DNA of 64,000 nt from Bactrocera neohumeralis (lineage: Eukaryota; Arthropoda; Insecta; Diptera; Tephritidae): positions 77,886,720-77,950,719 of the forward strand of contig NC_065921.1 in assembly GCF_024586455.1 (NCBI RefSeq). The letters run 5' to 3'. Of the stretch, positions 35,481 to 45,800 are shown piece by piece (the first letter of the stretch is position 1; every line of letters starts with the position of its first letter). The translations under genes were made by a program, and so were the position numbers. The notes under the pieces are model-generated. The model made no database searches. It saw only the letters and a program-made list of their open reading frames with translations, and was not told the origin of the DNA.

Positions 35481-36130
35481 CGCTGGTTGCGCCATTTTCA
35501 AGCAGTTCCGTCGGACCTTAGAATCTTGCCATCTCGTTTCATCATTGAGCCCAAACCATTTGGTGCTCTCAATGACACCACTTATTTCCAGATTTGGTGC
35601 CTAATGGGTTCCAAGTACTTGGTGTCGGGCTTCTGTTAGAGCTGGACATTCACAGATAAAGTGAAAGACAGTTTCCGTGTTCTCTTCTATGGTATTAATT
35701 CGCCTCGGATTCATCTAAAGATGAACCCAGCTTTGCTAACTCATTTGATGCCTGATGGCTTCCAAGTATTTTCTGTCGGGTTCGTGTTAGAGCTGGACAT
35801 TCACAGAGAAAGTGAAAGACAGTTTCCGTATTATATTCTAGCTTGCAGCTGCGCCAAATATTGTTATAAGGCAGACCTACATATTTTAAACGCATGCTCT
35901 CCAAAAGACCGGTGCCGCGTTATAGGTCTGGTGCCTGTAGGTCTGTATATACTATTTTCGAACTTATTACTTAAGTCCTTGTTTCTATTCTTGTCATACC
36001 TTAAACCTCTTTTGATCGTTCCCAGCGCGCATGGTATTAACTTCGTCTTGGATTCGTCTAAAGAGAAAACCAGCTTTGCTAACTCGTCTACCTTTTTGTG
36101 CCGAAAATGTTTCTGTGACCGGAAATCCTA
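35481..36130 (-). mobile_element. LINE C-terminal fragment with internal duplication
   Basis: The minus strand encodes MRLKYVGLPYNNIWRSC, ETVFHFLCECPALTRTRQKILGS, then NELAKLGSSLDES. This is the Cys-containing end of a jockey/I-like LINE. The block TTAGAGCTGGACATTCACAG appears at 35636-35655 and 35788-35807, and a third related segment (GCTTTGCTAACTCG) at about 36073-36086. The 3' part has therefore been tandemly duplicated. Confidence 0.7.
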
Positions 36131-36337
36131 ATTGTGGACTGCCTGTGAGCTCAAACCCTTCCTGCAATTGCTTACTACACTGGAATTAATCCTTGTCATT
36201 GACAAGGCAGGCAATGCCGCCTGGCTATATATACTATATATGGTTAGTTTCTGTATCTTCCCGCAGTTATTCACTAGGACTCTCTAAACCTGGTACTTCC
36301 GCTTCGAAGATGCTGGCTTAGACGGAAAGAGAAAAAG

Positions 36338-36640
36338 ATGTCAAGATCAGTGGAGTATACCCTTGGAGTATACTCCGCAGTCTATTTCGAACCTTCGGAA
36401 AGTGATGAAGATGCCAAGATCAGTGGAGTCTACCCTTGCCCCTACTGCGCAGTCCATTTTGTACCCTCGAAAAGAGAAGGAGATGTCAAGATCAGTGAAG
36501 TATACCCTTGCCTCTACTTCGCAGTCCATTTTGGACCCTCGGAAAGAGAAGGGAATGTCAAGATCAGTGGAGTACACACTTGCCCCCACTTCGTAGTCCA
36601 TTTTGGACCCTCGGAAACAGAACGCGATATCAAGACCCAG
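36338..36640. repeat. 72-base in-frame tandem repeat
   Basis: About four units of 72 bases (24 codons), each with AAGATCAGTGGAGT and GCAGTCCATTTTG and ending in a GGAAAGAGAAGG-like segment. On the plus strand one frame stays open for 109 codons (36338-36667). It gives repeats such as KISGVYPCPYCAVHFVPS, and other frames also stay open. Period and frame coincide, so the ORF may be an arithmetic consequence of the repeat. There is no signal peptide or known domain, and I do not call a gene. Confidence 0.6.
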
Positions 36641-36659
36641 GATCCTCGGTATAGAGGCA

Positions 36660-37385
36660 CTAAATAATGTAAGGTTTCAATATTCCTTGGGCGCCAGTAT
36701 AATACTAAAATATTCTTTTCAAGAAACAAGGGATATTTTCTACGATACGTGGCAAGACGATCGCTATAACGACCACGAATATGTTCAAGTGAAAACAATG
36801 TTAGATCCATATTTCATAAGCGTCAATATAATACTAATTATAATCGTTCTTGCTTAATGTTTTCAACAAGCGAGGGCTTCATGGATTTGTGGACTCCTTT
36901 TCAAATGCGCTACTATAATGGTACTGCCTTACATCTCTGGGTATTGGGGCTCGTATGCGAAATTGTGTCTACTCGGCAACATGAATGAACACAGTAATGA
37001 CCAAGCAACCACGATTACTTCCTGTTCATAAATATTTCAGTAACTTTTTAAAATATTCCTCGAAAGTCTTCAAGAATACTACTTTAAATTCCGCTAATCA
37101 CCAAAATCACCATGGAGAATCACTCAGTTAGTAATTGACTTTCACTCTGGGCTTCCTAGAGGCAAATCTCTTGCCGCAAAGACGTCAAACTTACTTAAAG
37201 AATTATTTCAAAAGATCTGCTGAGTCGATGAGACCCACCTCTACTGTTGTTATTATATACATACATTCTGCCATCCACTAGGTCTTATAATATCACAGAT
37301 AAGTCTGAGACGATTTTCCATAACACTGTCTATATGTGTTGAAGGGTTTTCTGAGTTACTTTTCTGCGGTAAAAATTCACTCACG
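36660..37385. other. intergenic, no gene seen
   Basis: No recognised motifs. One frame (36603-36857) runs on from the tandem repeat but has no family resemblance. Confidence 0.4.
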
Positions 37386-37388
37386 GGC

Positions 37389-37838
37389 TTGCCTTTCCAA
37401 AAGAAATCACTTACAAATAGAATTGACGAAATTGGGAAAGAGTTGATACTACATAATTTTCATTTGAAAGCACGGAAGTCATGTAAATATGACAAGCAAC
37501 TATGCCTTGCCATAGCGGTCGGTATTCACTTACTGAATGTCAGTTATAGAATGGACGCCGAACCAAGCGCACCCATGCCGTCATTTAATGGAGCAGGATG
37601 GCTTAGCAAAATCAAAATCTTGAAATCCAACTACGACCCGACGCTAATATGTTTAACGAAAGCGGTCAGAACGCGTCTCTTGTGCAGTTGTCCCGCGTTG
37701 GCAAGACTACGCTGTATGCATCTGGGTTCCCCACGTTATGATCGACTGGAGGAAGTATCGATAGTAAAGCCACAAAATCTGTTAAAATTCGCGTCAAGCG
37801 CAGGCATCCCAAAGGATGACTACTTCTCTTGGACTTAG
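37389..37838 (+). mobile_element. open frame ending in LINE C-terminal sequence
   Basis: A 149-codon frame. The last third, LLCSCPALARLRCMHLGSPRYDRLEEVS then LLKFASSAGI, matches the C-terminus of LINE ORF2 (CPxLARxRxxxLGS). The first two thirds show no motif I recognise, and the usual TGH and first Cys pair are missing. It is probably a chimeric or diverged retroelement remnant. The uninterrupted frame over 450 bases is a little unusual for such debris. Confidence 0.55.
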
Positions 37839-37849
37839 CCAAGACTAAA

Positions 37850-39345
37850 CTGGTCTATGCGTGGCTTATTGCCTTACCAGTTTAACCTAACTTTCTCTTG
37901 ATTGCCGCGCCTTGGGAGATCAAGGCTAAGACATCTTTGATCTCACAGCTACTGAAGCAGATTTGCTTTGTATGCAAGCCGCTTTGTCGGGACATGAGAA
38001 CCAGTCCTCTGGTATTCCAAAATACGGTCCTGTAGACCAAGTATATACTCTGTATTGGGAATTAGCTTTAGAACTAAGACTGTCCAGTTCAAAAGTATCG
38101 ATAAATTCTATCTAGTTTTACTAAAGGAACCCTCAATTTATGTATATACATATGTTAATAACACAAGGTCGATTGCTAGTCACTCATTTTTCCGACAATT
38201 TCCTGTGAACCTTAGCATTGCACGATTTTTGCTGCCTCCGCCTGAGAATAATGCGATTAGCGTTTGCATTTATGCCAACTTATGACTGGCTAACTTGGAA
38301 GTTGACAAAAGTATGAAATACACACACACACAAGCACAAGCACGTGCCGTACGTACTTCTAACATGCATACGTGAAACCGTCGTCAACGGAGCGAAGCGT
38401 ACAAGAAGTCACCGCACATTGTTCACACATCACAATCACCTACAAGCAGATAATGATGCGGCCGATGATGAACACAAGTTGGACCGCTTGCAGTTTGGCA
38501 ACACGAGCAGCAGTCCATATGGGCGCTAACAATTGCCGTTGGCATTGGTGTATGACGTCGCAGCAGAAGCTGTCTGTTGTCAAGAAGAAGAAGAGCCAGA
38601 AGAAAAAGCGCATAGAAGCGCGCACGCGCTATCAATCCATTCACTAGACGCGCATGCGCTTTGTTTTTGGCACCCACATGAGCCAAATAGCATCAATTTA
38701 TAGATTTCTCAAGAGTTTTGTTGCTCTTCGCCTGCGTTAGTTACTGGCTGAAGCACAGTTACTTACTGTATTAATATTTTATAAAGTAAAAATACATTTT
38801 TTTCGCGACGCGCCGGCGCAGTTTTGTCGCCTTTGCGCCACATTTTGCACTTATTATGCCACTAGGGGGCGAACAGCGTGCGCTGGTCGCTTACTTTTGA
38901 TTTCGTTTACTCATCCAAACAAACGATTGGCGCTTGCGCCGCTTTGTAGAGAATCTTAGCGGCTGGCTGTCTTGCAAAGCGAGTGACACGAACGCGAGCC
39001 CACAGCAGCTGCTGCAGGAGAACGAAATGAAGATGAACGGCGGTGTCTGCGATTGCCGATCGCGACTAGTACTTGCAACGTTTGTAGGTGAATGACGAGT
39101 GGCAGCAACGTCAACGGCTATACACAACTAAAGCAGTCTTAGAGACAGCCTTTGCAGCATCTCACATCAATTGAAAACAAAAACAATCAGTGCAACCAAA
39201 TCATAACTTGGCAGCGCTGTGGAAATCCTCTCGCTTTTCGAATGGCTGGCTCTTCTGCTTTATTATATTTATTTATATATGAATGTCGGTATATGCATAT
39301 TTTTGGGGTTTCACTGCTGCCGCCTTCAAAAAGAAGTCTTTGCTT
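37850..39345. other. intergenic, resilin upstream
   Basis: No gene is supported. Open frames on both strands near 38340-38690 and 38890-39130 match nothing known. Regulatory sequence for resilin is likely in the last few hundred bases. Confidence 0.45.
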
Positions 39346-39352
39346 TTTGGCA

Positions 39353-39388
39353 TATAAATATGGCAACATTTGGTGCTTGGAAATCAGT
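39353..39388 (+). promoter_or_regulatory. predicted core promoter of resilin
   Basis: TATAAATA at 39353-39360 is followed 33 bases after its first base by the A of ATCAGTC (39383-39389), which fits the insect initiator TCAGT. The spacing is near the usual 30-31 bases. The first resilin ATG follows about 260 bases downstream, so a leader of that length is implied. This rests on sequence only. Confidence 0.6.
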
Positions 39389-39649
39389 CAGAATTTGGGT
39401 TTTAATCATTCGATTTGTATTGCGATAGTCAAGTCGGTCGAGTGTTGGCAAAACAAAGCGTCTTGTAGCAAAGCGCAGTAAACGGCAGCGTGTAACAGTG
39501 CAACAGGGACACAGCGGCACAGACAGGACTCTTGGTCCTGACCTAAGTAGAACTGGTGTGCGAAATTTTTCTACGCTAATTTAAGTATTTCACTGATACT
39601 CAGCACGGTTAAGGCATACCAAAAAGAAAACTAAACGTAGTACCCCAGA

Positions 39650-42180
39650 ATGTCGAGAATTTGGTGTTTCGTGAGTTTATTGTTGGTGCTGTCAGCGGTG
39701 CTGGCGCGGCCCGAGCCGCCTGTGAACTCTTACTTGCCACCCTCAGCCAATGGTAATGGTAATGGTGGTGGACGTCCTTCATCGCAATATGGTGTGCCTG
39801 GACTGGGTGGTAACGGTAACGGTAATGGTAATGGCGGTGGACGTCCCTCGAGCACATATGGCGCACCCGGTTTAGGCGGTAATGGTAACGGTAACGGTGG
39901 TGGACGTCCTTCGAGCTCGTATGGCGCACCCGGTTTAGGTGGTAATGGCAACGGTAATGGTAACGGCGGTGGACGTCCATCCAGCACATATGGCGCACCT
40001 GGTTTAGGTGGTAATGGCAACGGTAATGGTAACGGCGGTGGACGTCCTTCCAGCACGTATGGCGCACCCGGTTTAGGTGGTAATGGCAACGGTAATGGTA
40101 ACGGCGGTGGACGTCCCTCGAGCACATATGGCGCACCCGGTTTAGGTGGTGGTAATGGTAACGGAAACGGTAATGGTGGCGGACGTCCGTCCAGCACATA
40201 CGGTGCACCAGGTTTGGGAGGTAATGGTAATGGCAACGGCAACGGCAACGGCAACGGACGTCCCTCAAGCACCTATGGCGCGCCAGGTCTTAATGGCAAC
40301 GGTTTGGGTGGTGGACAAAAACCCTCAGATAGTTATGGTCCGCCAGCTTCTGGCAATGGCAATGGTTATTCGAATGGCGGTAATGGTAATGGTAATGGAG
40401 GTGGACGCCCCAGCCAAGAATACTTGCCACCTGGCCGCAATGGCAACGGAAATGGCAACGGCAATGGCGGCAGAGGTAATGGAAACGGTGGCGGCGCAAA
40501 TGGCTACGATTACTCTCAGGGCGGCAGTGATAGCGGCGAGAGCGGCGTAAGTAAAAAGTGCTTTTACTCAACTTTATGATACTTTATAAAGGTTTTAAGA
40601 AACAAATAGAACACACAAGGTTGTTGGTACATGAAAACCACTCGGCGTTTAACACAGTTTACAGTTTCTTACGGAGAGAAATTGAGTTACATTGAGTTAC
40701 ACGATGGTTTCTGGTATACCATACACTACAATACAAGTCTCAAATTAATAGACGTTGTTACACTCGCCTTAAATATCACATTACCACATTTTGCCTACAG
40801 TTTTGCTCGACAATTCACGCTGCGTGTCCTTTAACGCTTACACATATTCTTACTTGTTTCCTTCCAATGCTACCAAATAACTTTTGGGCAACTCTATTTT
40901 GCGCTTATTTCTCACACAAACCTCTTGCTTGCCTTATAAATTGTTCAGTTATTTCTCAAAACTTGCCTGCTTACCGTTATTATTCTTTAGGAACCGGCAC
41001 AATACGAATTTAGTTACGAAGTAGAAGATGCTCCGAGTGGTTTGTCCTTCGGACATTCAGAGATGCGCGATGGTGACTATACAACGGGACAATACAATGT
41101 GTTGTTGCCTGATGGAAGGAAGCAAGTAAGGATATTTTATTATTGACAATATTTTAGAAGCGTGAGGCAGGCTTAAAAGAATCATTAAAGTTAGAAATGT
41201 TCTTTAAAAAACAAAGTCTTTTATGGCGTCAAGTTGTTTGAGGCTGAAAAATGAGTCGAAAATCGGTAGCTGCTATATAGTCAAGTCGAAAATCTCTAGC
41301 TGCTATAGAGTTGAGCTTTTGGGAGACTATATGCTGAAAGCTTACTCTTAGGTACTCACCTTTGTATATAAAGAATATTAGTTGTTAGGGGTTTAGTCAT
41401 AAATTTATTTCATTTTAAAATTGCAACAACTAATTTATGTCGTTTATGTGCCTCTAAACTCTTGCTTTCTTTCTTTCCCTCGCTCTTTCTCTCTCTCTCT
41501 TACCCTCTCTCTCTCTATTTTATTTTCGCCTTCAACGTTTACTCTTTTCCTTAAATACACTTGCGGCCACATAGATCGTTGACTACGAAGCCGATCAGGG
41601 TGGTTATCGTCCACAGATACGTTACGAGGGTGAAGCTAACACTGGTGCCGGTGGTCTTGGTGGACTCGGTGGCGGTGCTGGTGGCGCTAATGGTTATGAT
41701 TATGAACAGAATGGTAATGGACTCGGCGGCGGCAATGGTTATTCGAATGGACAAGATTTAGGCAGCAATGGTTACTCCAGTGGACGTCCCAATGGCAATG
41801 GTAACGGAAATGGTAACGGTAATGGTAATGGCAACGGCTATAGCGGTCGCAACGGTAAAGGACGCAATGGCAATGGTGGCGGACAAGGACTCGGTCGCAA
41901 TGGCTACTCTGACGGACGTCCGAGTGGACAAGACTTAGGCGATAATGGTTATGCAAGTGGACGTCCCAACGGCAATGGTAATGGCGGTAATGGTAATGGT
42001 TACTCGAACGGTAATGGCAATGGCGGTGGTCAATACAATGGCAATGGCAATGGTTACTCCGGTGGCAGACCGGGCGGTCAAGACAATCTCGACGGACAGG
42101 GTTACTCCAGTGGACGTCCGAATGGTTTTGGTCCTGGTGGTCAAAATGGCGACAATGATGGCAATGGTTATCGATATTAA
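39650..42180 (+). CDS. resilin: pro-resilin (elastic cuticle protein)
   Basis: A secreted rubber-like cuticle protein whose tyrosines are cross-linked as dityrosine. The exons are 39650-40546, 40991-41125 and 41575-42180, all joining in phase 0, giving 545 residues (Drosophila resilin is about 620). Residues 1-19 are a signal peptide (ending VLSAVLA). To residue 299, exon 1 carries eight elastic repeats with SSTYGAPGLGG-like cores separated by NGNGNG spacers, then DSYGPP and QEYLPP variants. Exon 2 and the start of exon 3 encode the Rebers-Riddiford chitin-binding domain (about 300-365: YEFSYEVEDAPSG, GQYNVLLPDGRKQ, VDYEADQGGYRPQIRYEG). The rest is a second elastic block with YSSGRP repeats. 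The end, NGFGPGGQNGDNDGNGYRY, closely resembles fly resilin. The repeats are prone to copy-number change. Confidence 0.97.
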
Positions 42181-42726
42181 TTAGCTGAGATTGGACAAGG
42201 ATTACGTGACGACCCATAGCGGACAACGAGCCCACGAATAAACGGCGGGCGTGGAAAAATGAAACGCTCCTCATCATGCACATATTACATACTTATAAAC
42301 ACATTATCCATACTCGTATTCAATCATCATAACACTAGACTATTATATACGTAATGTATTTGCATATTATCTAGTTAGCATTTAGTGCGTGTATATGAAA
42401 TGCATGTGGCATATAAATAAGAACAATTAGTAAACTTAAAGTCTTAATGTGAAACTGCTAACCCTTTAGTCCCAAACTTTACAATCTTTGCATAAAGCTT
42501 CATGTTCTTCATCTCCATTTGAAAGTAGTCGTTCAACCTGACTGTATTTAACTTACTACTCATAACTCATTTCATAAAAGTCTATGCTAAGTTGTACTCC
42601 TTACCTTCTAAATACTCATGTTTTTGTTTATAAATAATATATACTTATATATATGTACATATACAAGCAAACACATGTAAATCTTAGGTTAATATTATAG
42701 CAATGAAACGGACAAGCAAATGTTAC

Positions 42727-42732
42727 AATAAA
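42727..42732 (+). terminator. likely resilin polyadenylation signal
   Basis: AATAAA lies 547 bases after the resilin stop codon in AT-rich sequence. An earlier AATAAA at about 42236-42241 is an alternative. If this later signal is used, the transcript would end within about 60 bases of the 3' end of the converging sulfatase coding region. Confidence 0.45.
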
Positions 42733-42810
42733 ACACAAAAATATTTGACGATTTTTATAAAAAAATTTGTGATTTTTATTTTTATTTCACGTTTTCATTT
42801 TTTAAAAAGC

Positions 42811-45800
42811 TCATTTAAGCTCTCCGGCAAGCTCGCTTGCCACTATGTCGCCAAAGTTTGTCCAAACATAGTTGTGCAAACGGGGATCGCCACGCGGATC
42901 GTCTGGTTTGTTGGAAGCAGGTACAGCAGTCTCATTAAAATGCTCCAGTTGATCCAAAAGGGTTCTCAGTATATTTGGATATCTGGAATTTTTTTAATGA
43001 GAAAGAAATTTATATGCATTTTCTAAAAGAAAACATAAAAATGTAACGGAAAATTTTAGTTTATGATAGTCATTCAAAATATTTTTAACAAATAATCGAT
43101 ACATGTTTTACTTTAAATCAATTAACAAATATAAAGGGTGATCCGTTTCGTGGTTACCTATATTTTTAAAGAAAAAAACACATCAACTTTTAGCTTAGTG
43201 GGGAAAGTTTACTATCATTCGAAAAAAACGTTCTTTGGCATTTATTTTTTGAAGATTAACTCTTTCAAATGTTGACCGCGGCTACGTCTCAGCTGGTCCA
43301 TCTCTTGAGTCCAATTATCGATGACTCGTTCGAGCATTTAGACTGGTAACTGCCGAATGACATGCGTGATGTTTTGCTCCAAGACTTTACATACCCCCAA
43401 AGAAAAAAGTCTAACGGTGTGATATCACAATATCTTGGTGGCTAATCGACCGGCCTAAAACGTGAAATTATCTGCTCACCAAAGTGTCCTCTCAATAAAT
43501 CTATTGATTGATGCGATGTGTGTGAAGTGGCGCCATCGACCAAAAATCGTCGAGATCACGAGCTTCAATTTCAGGCATCAAATAGTCGGTTATCATAGTG
43601 CGATAATGGTCGCCATTGACGGTTACGTCCTCACCGGCATAATTTTTGAAGAAAGATGGGCCGATGGTTCCACCGACTCACAAACCACACCAAACCGTTG
43701 TTTTTTCTAGATGAACTTGCAGCTCTTGAATATCTTCAGTGCGCACTTTTCCCAAATGCGGCAATTTCGCTTGTTTACATACCCATTGAGCCAGAAATGG
43801 ATCCCATCGCTGAATAAAATTTAGCTCAAAACCTCGTATCTTCTAGGAACTTTTTAAGAGCACATAGAGCGAAGCGAAGGTCGATCGTCTTCCGAGTTTG
43901 CATAAGCTTTTCATTTTAAGATTTTGACGCTTTCAGTTTAAAGTTGCGCCGCATCGACTCTGCATGGCCTTCGCATACACTCTCAACTACGGCTGCTATA
44001 TTTTCTTTACTGCGTGCTGAACGTGGTCTATTCGGTCGAATATTATCTAATAATGGTAGTAGTTTTCTGCATGTACCGTCGTTATTTATGCTCACCCGGT
44101 CAACAACTGTTCAGGAGTCTTTTCAAGATCGTGTGAGTAAAAACCATGCAAGTCTTCCTACACGGCTCTTCCATCAGGGCTACATGTACTTAAGGTATTC
44201 CACTTCGCTTTGATCTGCCTGTCAGCTCTATCGGAAATTTTAGTTTTTAGTATACTGATTTTCGGTACCCGCTGCATCTACTGACTCCCTGCTTCTAACG
44301 ACATTCTCCAACGTAATGCAATCTGAGATTATTATCTTGATTTTATGACAGTCAAAACATCCGCCTGGAAGATACTGCAGTATTCCGGAAGCGTGAAGGG
44401 TCGCCTAGGACCCAGCTTCGAGCTAAAAATTCCGACTCCCACTCTATTAGCCATATTTGAACCGTCTGTATAGCTCTTGTAAGTTCTGCTAGAGAGTCGC
44501 ATGCACCCTCTTTTATGGTGACCTGGAACATTGTCTCCCAAATACAGCGTAAGGATATATGGTGTGATTTGTCCAACTGCCCACTGTATATTGAGCTATG
44601 CCCGAAGATCCTTGTAGAGGATTTTGTAAAGCTATGCTATGTAAAGCTGTGCACCCACTGCAATGTCGATTGGTGATAGATTAAGCCAGTCGCTGTATCC
44701 GCTCCATCGGTTCTCTCAGTGATAGCCCCATGTAGACGCCAGTATCTTCTTACATATGTATAGGGTTCCACTGACCTTTTTCACTCTCTCCTCCACATTG
44801 CGCCTCCACAACAGTTTGATATTCAAAATGACTTCAAATGAACTTGGTATTGTTAACTCAACGCCGTTGGGCTTCGAGGGTATCCATGTTGGGTTTTTGA
44901 TCCTCCTTGTAAAGAGTACCATATCCGTTTTATTGGAATTTAGCTTCAGGTTGTGCAGAGTCGCCTATTGGCATATGGTCTTTAGAGTATTTTTCCATCA
45001 CGTTACTGATTGTGTCTAGAAACCTTCCCGTGAATAGTATAGATATGACGACTAGACCCTCAGATTGGGTGTTTCTCTTTCAAATTTTTTTCAAAAGGTC
45101 AGCTGCAAGTGACTAAAGAAGTGGTGACAGTACACCTCCTGAGGAGCTCTTGCTTGCAGTAATTCGAGCAAACTGGCTTCGTTTCATTCTACGTTTATCC
45201 TACTGCAGCTCAATAGGGCCAGTTCTATTAATTGTTAAAACATAACAATTTTCTCTTTGTTATAAAATCTGCCAAACTAATGTTATATTAAAGCTTTTTG
45301 TATGAAGATCTGGCATCAAATTGTTCAATAGATAAGCAGACATCCCTATATGAACTGAAAAATTTTCGAAACGTACTATATGTAAATATAATGGCTTCAA
45401 CATTCCACAATTTCCCTACAATACAGATGCCTTAACACATTTGAAAATACTCGAAAAGCCTTGGACTAAATCTCAACCTCAATGCAGTTCTTGCAAACTT
45501 ACTTTTCAGCTTGATTATAGTATTCGCAGGGATCATCTCTCACATTATATAAGCATGGTTTCTTCTCCTTATACGCGCATATGTTTGGCGGTGTCTCCAT
45601 CACACACTTAACTGTTGCAGCCGTGCGCATTCGTATCACCTCCGCCACACTGGGTGTCATATTTAAGCTGGCCAAAGCATGACCGACCGGACAACGTTGT
45701 AACATCTTCAAATTGTATGCACTAGCATTACGTTCACCCGCCGGACCATACCAACCATTCCACATTAAGGGATAATTAGTGCCAAGCACTAACTTCCAAT

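Noticed and set aside
36338..36667. Calling the 109-codon repeat ORF a gene
   Set aside because: Period divisible by three keeps several frames open. No signal peptide, homologue or start context.
39609..40272. Long open frames antisense to resilin (180 and 219 codons, Pro-Leu- or His-rich)
   Set aside because: They are the mirror of a GC-rich repeat with period divisible by three. Composition and exact overlap with resilin exon 1 explain them.
41687..42283. Antisense 198-codon frame over resilin exon 3
   Set aside because: Same cause: the repetitive GGYGGY-like coding sequence leaves the opposite strand free of stops.
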